64,000 bases of DNA from Melioribacteraceae bacterium (GTDB taxonomy: Bacteria > Bacteroidota > Ignavibacteria > Ignavibacteriales > Melioribacteraceae), in assembly GCA_016342755.1 (NCBI GenBank), contig JAEINS010000020.1, positions 1 to 64,000 on the forward strand. Direction: 5' to 3'. A program made the translations under genes and the position numbers. Shown here one piece after another: positions 1 to 8,516 of this stretch. The notes beneath the pieces are model-generated. The model was not told where the DNA came from. It did no database searches and saw only the letters and a program-made list of their open reading frames with translations. How positions within the stretch are numbered: position 1 is the first letter of the stretch; each line of letters begins with the position of its first letter.

Positions 1-2
1 TA

Positions 3-110
3 ATGTGTGTAAATCGCTCAGGCTATTATGCATGGATAAAAAGAAAAACATCAAGAATTGCCTTAAGAGAAAAAATAAAACTTGAGACATGGTTCATATT
101 TTCAAACTAA
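3..110 (+). mobile_element. IS3-family transposase OrfB remnant (partial)
   Basis: The frame beginning at position 3 reads CVNRSGYYAWIKRKTSR followed by a charged helix. The V-x-RSGYYAW-x-K-R signature is typical of the N-terminal helix-turn-helix region (HTH_21) of IS3-family OrfB transposases. The frame meets a stop at 108-110, far before the DDE catalytic core, and resemblance is lost around position 90. This is therefore a 3'-truncated remnant; anything upstream lies outside the window. No terminal inverted repeat or target duplication could be identified. Confidence 0.6.
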
Positions 111-287
111 GTTAGTTTGTATATTATATACTTTTTCATTATACTCTATAACAATTTATTATATATAATATGGCATCAATTATATATTTAAGGGAGAAAT
201 TTATTTCCAAATATAGGGTGAAAAACTTATTTCATAAAAAGTCTTTCTATTTTAGAATGAGAAGTTTACTTGTAGGAGAGGCAAATA

Positions 288-1193
288 ATGGATTTATCGG
301 ATCCTAAATCGAAAGTGATTCTTGTATTATCAATTATTTGGTTAATCATAATTTTTGCAGTTACTGAAAACAGTTTTGGTTTTAGACACAGATCATCTCA
401 TTTCCTTTTTGCTTATTTGATTTATTCATTTCCAATAATAGCTGTATGGATTATTAAATGGATTAAAGGCGATTTTTTTGAAAATTATTTTATTGTCAAA
501 TCAGATATTTATAAAGAGAAAAGTCAAATCATAAGCATTGAGGATTTGATAAATCAGATTAAATTAAGAGAACAAATTAGGACCAATGAATCGCAAGATA
601 TGCTCAGAAAAAAAACTCTATTATTAACAGGTGTATCGATTCTCTGGTTATTCATAGTATTATATTCATTATTGGAGATTTCTCATAGGTTTACATTAGT
701 ATCATTTTTAATAATCATTTTTCCTCTATGGTGTTACTGGTATTATCTTTTCATATTGAAATATTATTATGAAGAAATTATTAAAGGTTTATTCTATTGT
801 TTCAAATGGCAATTATTATTATTAGCCACATTTATTTTGCCCAATATTGTAGGAGCCTTTGGGAGAGATAAATATATTGAAGTTTTTTCAGAGTGGATAA
901 TCTCGTTTTCACCAGGGGTGATAATAATTTTGATAATAGTCTTTTTTATTTATTCTCATGCAGAAGATTGGAAATGTTCTATTAAAGAATTTTATTCTGT
1001 TGCATATCAAATAATTATCTTTTCTCAGCTATTCTATTATGTTTTCATATTTATTAATAAACACGAAAAACTAAGAATATTCAGAGGTGAATACTTTTTT
1101 AATAATTTTTTATCACACTTAGGAATAATTTTATTACTCAGTATTCCTCTTATATACGTTAGGTGGAGAAATTTTAAGGGTAAAACTTTGTAA
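288..1193 (+). CDS. Multi-pass membrane protein of unknown function with an internal duplication
   Basis: I do not recognise the family. The 301-residue product has about eight hydrophobic segments (roughly residues 9-25, 37-57, 109-128, 137-157, 173-190, 205-222, 238-256 and 273-291), so it should sit in the inner membrane. Residues 7-57 and 107-157 resemble each other: each starts with a K-x-K or K-K cluster, then S-I-x-W-L-x-I, an acidic residue, an Arg, and an F-P-x4-W-x4-I pattern, suggesting a duplicated two-helix hairpin. A strong ribosome site (taggagagg) lies 6-7 bases before the ATG. It is the first of five same-strand genes in an AT-rich accessory block next to a transposase remnant. 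Confidence 0.75.
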   Translation: MDLSDPKSKVILVLSIIWLIIIFAVTENSFGFRHRSSHFLFAYLIYSFPIIAVWIIKWIKGDFFENYFIVKSDIYKEKSQIISIEDLINQIKLREQIRTNESQDMLRKKTLLLTGVSILWLFIVLYSLLEISHRFTLVSFLIIIFPLWCYWYYLFILKYYYEEIIKGLFYCFKWQLLLLATFILPNIVGAFGRDKYIEVFSEWIISFSPGVIIILIIVFFIYSHAEDWKCSIKEFYSVAYQIIIFSQLFYYVFIFINKHEKLRIFRGEYFFNNFLSHLGIILLLSIPLIYVRWRNFKGKTL

Positions 1194-1221
1194 ATAAACA
1201 GCCATCTAATTTGAGAATAAT

Positions 1222-1896
1222 ATGACCATGTTGAGTAAAAGAAAAATTAAATGTTTTGTTTGTCAAAAAGAAAGTGAACAAGATATTGTTTTAAGTACAA
1301 GTTCTGTAGGGTATGCAGATTTAGATTTTAGATTTCCACCACTAAAACGTTATACAATTGAATTTGATATTCAAAGATGTCCGAATTGTTTTTATTGCTC
1401 ACAAAATATCTCAAAAGGGATTGATGAAGTTAAGCAAATTATAACCACAGAGAAATATAAAACTATTATAATTAGTGATTTAGATGAAAAAGTAGCATCC
1501 TTCTTAGCTTCTGCTGAAATTTATACTCAATTAGGTAAAACTGCCTTAGCAGCTATTGACATTGTATATTGTACGTGGATTTATGATGATAGAGGAGATG
1601 TGGAAAGTGCTAAACTTTGTAGAATTTTAGCTAGTAATTATATAAAGAGTGCAATTAAAAATGGTAAGCAAGTTGGGACAGAAGAAGGTCAATCTGAACA
1701 ATTATTAATTGATGTATTACGTAGAGCGGGGATGTTTAAAGATGCCTTGGAACAATTGGAACAATTTAGAAGAAAAAAAATTATATCATCAGAAAATAGA
1801 GCCACTTTTCATAAAATCATGGATTATGAAGAAAATTTAATACAAAAAAAAGATGTTGATGGACACACTATTGGTGAAGCATTGAATATAAATTAA
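1222..1896 (+). CDS. DUF2225-like zinc-ribbon protein
   Basis: The 224-residue protein has two Cys pairs (CFVC near residue 11 and CPNCFYC near residue 56), which should form a zinc ribbon. Between them is the pattern Y-A-D-L-D-x-R-F-P-P-x-K-R, which I recognise from DUF2225-type proteins, where a P-D-L-D-x-R-P-P-x-M segment precedes the second Cys pair. The remainder is helical and TPR-like, also usual for that family. No signal peptide is visible, so it is probably cytoplasmic. Translation could begin at 1222 or at the ATG at 1228; neither has a clear ribosome site. Biochemical role unknown. Confidence 0.7.
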   Translation: MTMLSKRKIKCFVCQKESEQDIVLSTSSVGYADLDFRFPPLKRYTIEFDIQRCPNCFYCSQNISKGIDEVKQIITTEKYKTIIISDLDEKVASFLASAEIYTQLGKTALAAIDIVYCTWIYDDRGDVESAKLCRILASNYIKSAIKNGKQVGTEEGQSEQLLIDVLRRAGMFKDALEQLEQFRRKKIISSENRATFHKIMDYEENLIQKKDVDGHTIGEALNIN

Positions 1897-1916
1897 ATTT
1901 TCATTTGTAGCAGATA

Positions 1917-2156
1917 ATGTTGCAAAAGATTGGTTATAATATCATGGACTCATATGACAAAATACCTGCAATCATAATTTATTTCATATTTGGAAGTGGT
2001 TTTCTTTATTATGCAATTGGTACTATTTTCATGATGATAATAGAATCCTTTCCAAACAAACTAAGATGGAAGATAGAAAAATCAAAATTAATACATCCCA
2101 TCATCATCTTATTGGCAATAACAATAATGACTATATATACAATTTATGCTATATAA
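1917..2156 (+). CDS. Small two-helix membrane protein, hypothetical
   Basis: An open frame of 79 codons predicts two membrane helices at about residues 17-43 and 58-78. The ATG at 1944 (beginning MDSYDKIPA) is an alternative start giving 70 residues. No family was recognised. It lies 20 bases after the zinc-ribbon gene and 73 bases before the next membrane protein on the same strand, consistent with co-transcription. Short length and AT-rich composition keep the confidence moderate. Confidence 0.5.
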   Translation: MLQKIGYNIMDSYDKIPAIIIYFIFGSGFLYYAIGTIFMMIIESFPNKLRWKIEKSKLIHPIIILLAITIMTIYTIYAI

Positions 2157-2229
2157 TTTAATAATAAATAGTAATTGAAAGAATTCTTGCTAAAAGTGCG
2201 ACTAATTATTAAAAAAGAGGGATCATAAT

Positions 2230-2733
2230 ATGGAACTCATTAATAATGAAGCTAACAAAGAAATTACCATTAAAAAGAAATTTATTTATAAACCAGGACT
2301 AAAATGGATCATGTTCCTATTTTTTTCTTTTATAATTCCATGTATTAGTTATTGGATTAGTAATGAAGTTAAGTCATTATTAGAGTACTTTGAAATTTTA
2401 GCACTCTGGTTATTTAGTATCATCATTCCTATAATTATTGCATTAATCAATCGGATTTGGAAAAGAAAAGCTTCTTCAAATAAATTATTTGGACTTTATT
2501 ATTTTATTGCTTTATTAATTGGGCTGATATTAGGATTGATTCCAGCAATTGGAATGTATAATCATTTATCATCGATAAATGAAGCACCCAACAATGAGAT
2601 AGAACCAGTATTTATTTTTCTATTAATACATTTCGTATTTATCCTTCAATTCTATCTTCCAATAGTTGGTTTTAGGTATTTGATTCATTACACAAAAAAA
2701 ACGAAAGAAGAATCTCTTAAAAATAAGATCTAA
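2230..2733 (+). CDS. Four-helix membrane protein, hypothetical
   Basis: The 167-residue product begins with a short polar, lysine-rich segment and then has four hydrophobic stretches at roughly residues 25-44, 52-75, 90-112 and 127-150, ending in a basic tail. A good ribosome site (gaggg) precedes the ATG. No family was recognised. It follows the 79-codon membrane protein on the same strand and precedes the TPR gene by 47 bases. Confidence 0.65.
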   Translation: MELINNEANKEITIKKKFIYKPGLKWIMFLFFSFIIPCISYWISNEVKSLLEYFEILALWLFSIIIPIIIALINRIWKRKASSNKLFGLYYFIALLIGLILGLIPAIGMYNHLSSINEAPNNEIEPVFIFLLIHFVFILQFYLPIVGFRYLIHYTKKTKEESLKNKI

Positions 2734-2780
2734 ACTTAAAGTTTTAGACAAAAATTTAGACAGAAAAAATTAGGCGTAGA

Positions 2781-3989
2781 ATGACTAACGAAGAAGATTT
2801 TGATTATGAAGATGATGAGGAGTACGAGGAAGAAGAATTTATAAATCCTTGCCAAAGTCTAATTGATTCAAAACAATATAAAAAAGCTCTTGAGTGCTTA
2901 AAATACCACTTTAATGATAACTATTGGTTTGACTTTTATAATTCGATTCTCTTGTGCTATGAAAAGTTAGAAGATTATGAGGGCTTCTTTGACTATTGCA
3001 TCTACCTAATTTCAAATAATATTTCTGGTGATTATTTTGTTGAATACAGTTTGCTACCAGTTTTTACAAAGTATTATGGAGAAAAAGATTCCAAAATTAA
3101 ATTGACAGATTTTCTTTTAAATTCTTCATTACCCAAAGATATTAAGTATAAACTAATTGTTGAAAGTCCAAGTTTGAGCTTACCTAAAGATGAGGAGATT
3201 AATTACTTTCAAGAACTAGTAGAGTTAAACCCTAAAAATATTGAAGCAATTATTAATCTTGGATTGGCTTATTATAATTCTAAAGATTATTCAAAGGCTA
3301 TAGAAACTTTTGAGAAAGCTCTAGCAAATGATGATAAAAACGTTAAGATTTATTTAGAGCTTGCACATGTTTATCAAAAACTAAAAGATAAGAAAAGTGA
3401 GCTTAGGTATTTACTTAAAGCACTAGAGATATCACCGAATAATGAAATAGTTAAATTCCAAATGTCACTATTTCATGGAACTATTCGAGAAAAAACTCAA
3501 GAGGAAATTAATGACAACAAACAGGCAAAAACAGCATATAATAAAATATGGGGACATTATAACAAAGGAATTGAAGAAACCGAAAATCAAAATTATTTGA
3601 AAGCAATTGAAGAATTTACCACCGCAATTGCTCTATGTAAAGAACATGGATTTCCAGAAGCATTGAAAGCAAGAGGGTTTGTAAAAATAAAAATGGGGAA
3701 TTGGGAAGATGGAATTAAAGATATTGAGTTTCTAACTAAAGATAATCCATATGAAATAACTAAAATTATTAATCAGGGGATTGAGTTTTACCATTCGAAT
3801 CAATATAATAAAGCTATACGTGCGTTTTCAGTTATTATAGGTGTGCAACCAGAAAATGACGAATCCTATAGTTGGAGAGGGAAAGTTTATCTTAAAATGA
3901 ATGAAAGAGAAAAAGCCACTAAGGATTTTAACAAGGCATTAGAACTTGGAAGAATTGGTGTTCAGAAAATAATTTACAGTCTCCTCTAA
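2781..3989 (+). CDS. Tetratricopeptide-repeat protein with acidic N-terminus
   Basis: The 402-residue protein starts with about 20 mostly acidic residues. TPR units follow, with the canonical A-x2-LG-x-A-Y spacing, for example NLGLAYYNSKDYSKAIETF near residue 160, a second unit directly after it, and two more at about 265-300 and 335-390. TPR arrays are protein-interaction scaffolds. There is no signal peptide, so it is probably cytoplasmic. It is the last gene of the accessory plus-strand block and faces the convergent lipoprotein gene. Partners are unknown; the membrane proteins upstream are candidates by position only. Confidence 0.8.
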   Translation: MTNEEDFDYEDDEEYEEEEFINPCQSLIDSKQYKKALECLKYHFNDNYWFDFYNSILLCYEKLEDYEGFFDYCIYLISNNISGDYFVEYSLLPVFTKYYGEKDSKIKLTDFLLNSSLPKDIKYKLIVESPSLSLPKDEEINYFQELVELNPKNIEAIINLGLAYYNSKDYSKAIETFEKALANDDKNVKIYLELAHVYQKLKDKKSELRYLLKALEISPNNEIVKFQMSLFHGTIREKTQEEINDNKQAKTAYNKIWGHYNKGIEETENQNYLKAIEEFTTAIALCKEHGFPEALKARGFVKIKMGNWEDGIKDIEFLTKDNPYEITKIINQGIEFYHSNQYNKAIRAFSVIIGVQPENDESYSWRGKVYLKMNEREKATKDFNKALELGRIGVQKIIYSLL

Positions 3990-4092
3990 TGACAAATCTG
4001 GGCTTATATTTCTATCTTAGATCTATCTCGCCTAAAACAATGTGGAACAACTAAAGCCTATAAGGTTTTCTAAACAAGGCAATTTTCCTATA

Positions 4093-4941
4093 TTAAAAAT
4101 CAATAAGTTTAATTCCTCTAGAATATACAAGGTCAACGTAATAACTTAAATCTTTTACATTTTCCGGCTCAGTAAAATCAACAATTCTTCTTGTAACAAT
4201 ATTGGCAGTAACTGTTCCTGATACCGATGCAGAAGTAGTTTTATATTGAGAAATGATTATTCCCTCTTCATCAACAATAGTTTTGAACTTAATAGAGTTT
4301 GTATTCCCAATATATAGATTGTGATCTTTTGTCATATATATTCCTTCACAATTCCCATAATTATCTTTCCAATCAACAATACCATGAGCACTAAATTTTC
4401 TGCCTAGAGCTATGTAACTAAAGTCATCATCACTTTGTTCAGGACGTAAAATTGAATATTCTTTATTCGATTCAATGATTCTGGGATAGGCTGGAAAATG
4501 AGAATGAAATTTGTCTGGAACTCTAGTAGTATCTTTATATATAATATTTTTTTTCATGAAAATATTTATAGCCAACATAACATCACTTTGCTGGAATTCA
4601 ATCCAGGAATCACTAACTGAAACAGTGATTGGTCCTGATTCCAAATAAAATTGATGATTTACAGTACCAGTAGAATTAACAAATTTATAATCCGCCTCAA
4701 CAATTCCAACAAGTTCGTTTGTACCAACTGTCTCTGTAGCACTATTAAAGATGATTGAATAGATTTCTAATCCCATTAAAGTTTTATTGTCATCACCAAT
4801 ATAAGTTGCGGTGGCATAAACAGCTTTTTTGCCAAGCGGTAAATCTACTTGAACCGAGCCGTCTTTTTGTGGATTAGTTGAATTATCACAGCTTGCAATT
4901 AGCAAAATTGAAAAAAACGGAATAAATATTTTCTTGAACAT
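4093..4941 (-). CDS. Predicted lipoprotein of unknown function
   Basis: From the ATG at 4941 the protein is 282 residues and starts MFKKIFIPFFSILLIASCDN, a type II signal peptide with lipobox I-A-S-C. A G-rich ribosome site (gggggt) sits just upstream, whereas the in-frame ATG at 4986 would add 15 residues ahead of the signal. Mature residues alternate in a beta-rich pattern and no domain was recognised. It probably sits at the inner or outer membrane facing the periplasm. The neighbouring hydrolase gene on the same strand is 75 bases further upstream. Confidence 0.75.
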   Translation of the reverse strand: MFKKIFIPFFSILLIASCDNSTNPQKDGSVQVDLPLGKKAVYATATYIGDDNKTLMGLEIYSIIFNSATETVGTNELVGIVEADYKFVNSTGTVNHQFYLESGPITVSVSDSWIEFQQSDVMLAINIFMKKNIIYKDTTRVPDKFHSHFPAYPRIIESNKEYSILRPEQSDDDFSYIALGRKFSAHGIVDWKDNYGNCEGIYMTKDHNLYIGNTNSIKFKTIVDEEGIIISQYKTTSASVSGTVTANIVTRRIVDFTEPENVKDLSYYVDLVYSRGIKLIDF

Positions 4942-5015
4942 GCAACCCCCATTAAATTTTATAATCATAAAATTACTAATATTCAAATAAAAATATAAGT
5001 GAATAAAAAATTGAC

Positions 5016-6038
5016 CTAATTTTTTCTGAAAAATTCATGCGCAATTTTTACAACTTTTTCCATCTCACAGCCGATTGCTAAATGCCCGCAATTATTATCT
5101 AAAATTATAATCTCATTTCCTAAAGCTTTTGATAACTCAATTGCAGATGACGGATTTAATAAATGATCAGTTTTGGAAACAATCATTAGCAATTTTGTTT
5201 TTATTGCTTTCGCGGTTTTTGAAATATCATAATCAAAGTATTTTGTAATATCCTGATTATACATAGCTCTTAATTGATATTCCCAATTTGCCAGTGGAAA
5301 GTTTTCTTGTGCCGGAGTATCAAATTTTTTCAGGTAATTATTAAAGTCTAAACGATCTACATTTTCTACAACATATTTTGGCGTTCTTGCTAAAAGCAAT
5401 TGCATCATTTTTAACGATTTCATAATTTCTTTTTTACACATTCCAGCTTTTCTACCAGATTCAATTATTTGTAGCTGTGTTTTTTGATAAAGTAAATCAT
5501 TGCTACTTCTAAAAGGAGAACAAACATAAGGCAAGGCTTTTTCAATAAAATTAGGATATTTCACAATCCATTCAAAAATCTGCATACTTCCCATCGATCC
5601 GCCAATTGCACCGTAGACATGGTGAATATCTAAAGTTTCAATCATCATTTTATGCTGTGCTTCAATCATATCGGCAATAGAAAATCGGGGAAATAATGTG
5701 TCCGGCTGAGAACCGCTGTTAGAGGGAGAAGAAGAAATTCCGTTCCCGAAAGCATCAAAAATAATAACGAAAAATTTTGTGCTGTCAACAAGCTTATCAT
5801 TTTCACCAACCAATGATGAAACATGTTCACTAGTTCCGCCAAACCAGGTTGGAAATATTATTACATTAGATTTATCTTTATTAAGTCTACCAAATGTACG
5901 ATAGCCAAGTTTACAGTGTTCAATTACAGAATTGCTTTCTAATTTGAAGTTTCCTAAATCAGCAAATTTTTGCTGCGCGGAAATGAATATTGGAAATAAG
6001 AGAATTGCTAATATTAATCGTCGCATTTTAACCCACAT
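5016..6038 (-). CDS. Exported alpha/beta hydrolase of the homoserine O-acetyltransferase (MetX)-like family
   Basis: The 340-residue protein (or 336 from the ATG at 6026) begins with a signal peptide ending in ISAQQ. The nucleophile elbow GGSMGSMQIFEW matches the GGS-M-G-x-MQ elbow of MetX-like enzymes. An Asp in SKTDHLLNPS and a His in NNCGHLAIGCE complete the triad near the C-terminus. True MetX proteins are cytoplasmic methionine-biosynthesis enzymes; the export signal and absence of met genes nearby argue for an unrelated acyl-ester or acyl-transfer role in the periplasm. The substrate cannot be inferred. Confidence 0.8.
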   Translation of the reverse strand: MWVKMRRLILAILLFPIFISAQQKFADLGNFKLESNSVIEHCKLGYRTFGRLNKDKSNVIIFPTWFGGTSEHVSSLVGENDKLVDSTKFFVIIFDAFGNGISSSPSNSGSQPDTLFPRFSIADMIEAQHKMMIETLDIHHVYGAIGGSMGSMQIFEWIVKYPNFIEKALPYVCSPFRSSNDLLYQKTQLQIIESGRKAGMCKKEIMKSLKMMQLLLARTPKYVVENVDRLDFNNYLKKFDTPAQENFPLANWEYQLRAMYNQDITKYFDYDISKTAKAIKTKLLMIVSKTDHLLNPSSAIELSKALGNEIIILDNNCGHLAIGCEMEKVVKIAHEFFRKN

Positions 6039-6386
6039 AATAAATAATCAATTGGTAAATATAATATTATTTGAAACCATCTTTTTAAAAGAAATTTTGC
6101 GGAATTAAAAAATATCGTTACATTTGCATCAGTTCTTTTTAAGCAGCCCGCAAAAAGTAATTTTCAAAAGTGTGATTACCGAACACCACAAATCGGATTC
6201 ATACAGAAACAAATCAAAAAAAATCATAATTAACAGTTTAGAAAAGTCATTCAGAAAATTGAAAAGTTTAAATAATCTTATTCTTATAAGATTTCTCACG
6301 CAAACTTTACAAGTTGGGTTCGAAATGACATAGAAAATGAAATTCATACTTAGCCTACCGAAGTATGGAGAAGAAATGGTGCGAAA
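6039..6386. other. Intergenic region between divergent hydrolase and TonB-receptor genes
   Basis: AT-rich spacer of about 350 bases. Overlapping short open frames on both strands have no ribosome site or recognisable product and are not called. A degenerate intergenic repeat lies at about 6289-6329 (separate entry). No cobalamin or other riboswitch consensus was seen ahead of the receptor gene. Confidence 0.5.
6289..6329. repeat. Copy of a dispersed intergenic repeat (agatttctc ... tcgaaatgac)
   Basis: The blocks agatttctc (6289-6297) and tcgaaatgac (6320-6329) reappear in inverted orientation at 25908-25916 (gagaaatct) and 25891-25900 (gtcatttcga). The two copies differ in spacing, as expected for a decayed repeat family. 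Similar gtcatttcga-type intergenic repeats are common in Bacteroidetes genomes; that link is from memory. Confidence 0.5.
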
Positions 6387-8174
6387 ATGAAAAAATTAGT
6401 TTGTTTACTTTTTTTAGTATTATCAGTTAGTCTAACAGCTCAGGAAACAATGGAGCATGAGCTGGAAAATGTAGTTGTAACAGCCGGACGAGTTCCGTCA
6501 GAATTTTCCGAAATTTCCAGAAATGTTGTAATTCTCGATCCGGTTAAAATTGGGAATGCTCCGGTTAATTCAATTCAGGACTTGCTTCAGTTTATTCCGG
6601 GTGTGGATGTACGCCAGCGCGGAACGGAAGGAATTCAATCAGATGTAAGTATTAGAGGCGGATCGTTTGAGCAGGTTCTTGTTCTTATAGACGGAATAAA
6701 AATTACCGATCCGCAAACCGGACACCATAACATGAATTTGCCGGTAACTCTCGAAGACATCGACAGGATCGAGGTTTTAAAAGGTCAGGGTTCAAAAATA
6801 TACGGCGCAAATGCAGTAAGCGGTGTTATAAATATTATCACTAAATCACAGAGATCAAATTCTGTTTCAGTTGGATTAGACGGCGGTCAGAACGCTTATT
6901 ATAAATCATTTTTATCGGCAGCATACAATTACGATTTTATCTCCGCAAGAGTTTCAGCAAGTAAAAATAAGTCGGATGGATTTCAGCCAAATACTGATTT
7001 TGATGTAGAAAATTTTTCAGCCGGTATTACTTTAAATACTAAGATTGGTACAATAAATTCGATGTTTGGATACAACGATAAAAAATTTGGGGCGAGCGGT
7101 TTTTATTCGGGCAACAATGAATGGGAGCATACAACAACAAAATTCTTTAATGTTAAAGGTACTTTTGGAAGCAGCAAGTTTATTGTTACTCCAAAATTTT
7201 ATATTAGAAAAAATAATGATGATTACATCTGGAATCGCCAGCATCCGGAATTGTACAGAAATAATCACACTTCAAAAACATATGGATTTGAATTACAGGG
7301 CTCATATTATTCAGATTATGGTGTTACATCAATTGGCGGAGAATTTACAAGTGACAGCTTAAACAGCAATAGGTTAGGATTACATGAGCGGCAGAATAAA
7401 GGATTTTTCCTGGAACATCAGTTTAAAATTGGTGAAAAATTATCAATAAACACCGGAGCCTTTGCATACGATTATGATAAAATCGGCTGGAAAGTATGGC
7501 CGGGAATTGATTTTGCCTATAAAATAAATGAAAACTATAAGCTGTATTCTTCAATTGGCAAGGCTTTTAGAGTTCCTTCGTATACTGAATTGTATTACCT
7601 TGGAAATGATTCAAAAGGGAATTCGGATTTAAGACATGAAGAAACAACCAATTATGAATTAGGTCTGGTATTCTCAAATTCAAAAATATCAAGTTCAATT
7701 AGCCTGTTTAGAAAAGAAGGTAAAAATAACATTGACTGGGTTGCAGAGGAAACATTTTGGATTGCTTCAAACTTTGCAGAAGTTAATACAAACGGAGTTG
7801 AGGCCGATATAACACTTAATGATATTTTACCAAACACTAATATAAACTTAGGTTATGTTTATTTGGATTCTGATAAAAGTACAAATGGAAAACTATCGCG
7901 CGATTATTTAGAGCATTTAAAACATCAGGCAGTTTTAACTTTTATCAATAATTCGTTTTATGATATTTCACAGTCCTGGTCTTTCCGTTATGAAAAACGC
8001 GCAAATTTTAACGAGTTATTTTTAGTTGATGTAAAATTCTCGAGACAAATTTCCGATTTTAAGGTATACATTTCAGCTTCAAACCTGCTTGATAGAAAAT
8101 ATAAAAAGCATCTTTTTGCGGAATTGCCAGGCAGATGGATAAAAACCGGAATTAAATATAATTTTGAATTTTAA
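6387..8174 (+). CDS. TonB-dependent outer-membrane receptor (BtuB/CirA-like)
   Basis: The 595-residue protein has a signal peptide (cleavage after LTAQ), a TonB-box-like ENVVVTAGR segment around residue 28, and a plug domain at about 35-140 with the motifs LLQFIPGVDVRQRG, VLIDGIKITDP and IEVLKGQGSKIYG-x-NAVSGVINI. The rest has the alternating aromatic pattern of a 22-strand beta-barrel and ends in an aromatic residue, IKYNFEF, as outer-membrane proteins do. Such receptors take up cobalamin, siderophores or sugars using TonB energy. At 595 residues it is near the size of BtuB; the substrate is not decidable from sequence. No TonB or ABC genes lie nearby. Confidence 0.9.
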   Translation: MKKLVCLLFLVLSVSLTAQETMEHELENVVVTAGRVPSEFSEISRNVVILDPVKIGNAPVNSIQDLLQFIPGVDVRQRGTEGIQSDVSIRGGSFEQVLVLIDGIKITDPQTGHHNMNLPVTLEDIDRIEVLKGQGSKIYGANAVSGVINIITKSQRSNSVSVGLDGGQNAYYKSFLSAAYNYDFISARVSASKNKSDGFQPNTDFDVENFSAGITLNTKIGTINSMFGYNDKKFGASGFYSGNNEWEHTTTKFFNVKGTFGSSKFIVTPKFYIRKNNDDYIWNRQHPELYRNNHTSKTYGFELQGSYYSDYGVTSIGGEFTSDSLNSNRLGLHERQNKGFFLEHQFKIGEKLSINTGAFAYDYDKIGWKVWPGIDFAYKINENYKLYSSIGKAFRVPSYTELYYLGNDSKGNSDLRHEETTNYELGLVFSNSKISSSISLFRKEGKNNIDWVAEETFWIASNFAEVNTNGVEADITLNDILPNTNINLGYVYLDSDKSTNGKLSRDYLEHLKHQAVLTFINNSFYDISQSWSFRYEKRANFNELFLVDVKFSRQISDFKVYISASNLLDRKYKKHLFAELPGRWIKTGIKYNFEF

Positions 8175-8258
8175 TTTGAAAAAATAAAAAATGGAACTAA
8201 ACTTTTGTGTGTGGATACCGATAATTTAATTGACCACACAAATCTCTTTTACGAGAAT

Positions 8259-8300
8259 ACGACCTGTAGTTGCGCCCTCGACTGCAGGTCGTCCTTTTTT
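8259..8300 (+). terminator. Hairpin plus T-run downstream of the TonB-receptor gene
   Basis: Stem acgacctgtagt (8259-8270) pairs with actgcaggtcgt (8281-8292) with a single G-T wobble, a 10-base loop, and is followed by cctttttt. This fits a rho-independent terminator for the plus-strand receptor gene ending 85 bases upstream. Confidence 0.6.
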
Positions 8301-8479
8301 AAACAGTTTTAATAATTTCTATCATACTACTGTGCAGATCTCCAAAGAAGATCGTATCGGAGTGTAATGAAATAAAGCTTTGTTACATCAAATTTTTGAT
8401 GAAGTTTAAGGTCGCTAGATGTGAAAATATTATAATGTATTCCTCGATACGCTTTGCTGCCCGGAATGAATCTCAAATT

Positions 8480-8514
8480 AAAACCCTGGAGGTTTTTAAA
8501 ACCTCCAGGGTTTT
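8480..8514. terminator. Near-perfect bidirectional terminator hairpin
   Basis: A 17-base arm (8480-8496) is exactly reverse-complementary to 8498-8514 around a single central base. The inner part is ccctggagg/cctccaggg and A/T tracts flank both sides, so it can terminate on either strand. It sits three bases beyond the stop end of the minus-strand GH94 gene. Confidence 0.75.
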
Positions 8515-8516
8515 GG

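Larger units (their letters stand above)
8175..8516. other. Non-coding spacer between convergent receptor and GH94 genes
   Basis: About 340 bases without a credible gene. It contains two hairpins (separate entries at 8259-8300 and 8480-8514). Between them is sequence such as cctcgatacgctttgctg and ggaatga that resembles eroded copies of the intergenic repeat family seen at 6289 and 25891, but too degraded to be certain. Confidence 0.5.

Noticed and set aside
6311-6330. gggttcgaa read as a tRNA T-arm
   Set aside because: No acceptor, D or anticodon stems surround it, and the same bases belong to an intergenic repeat found again at 25891.
6124-6347. Overlapping short frames on both strands between the hydrolase and the TonB receptor
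   Set aside because: No ribosome site or domain; mutually antisense in AT-rich DNA and overlapping a decayed intergenic repeat.
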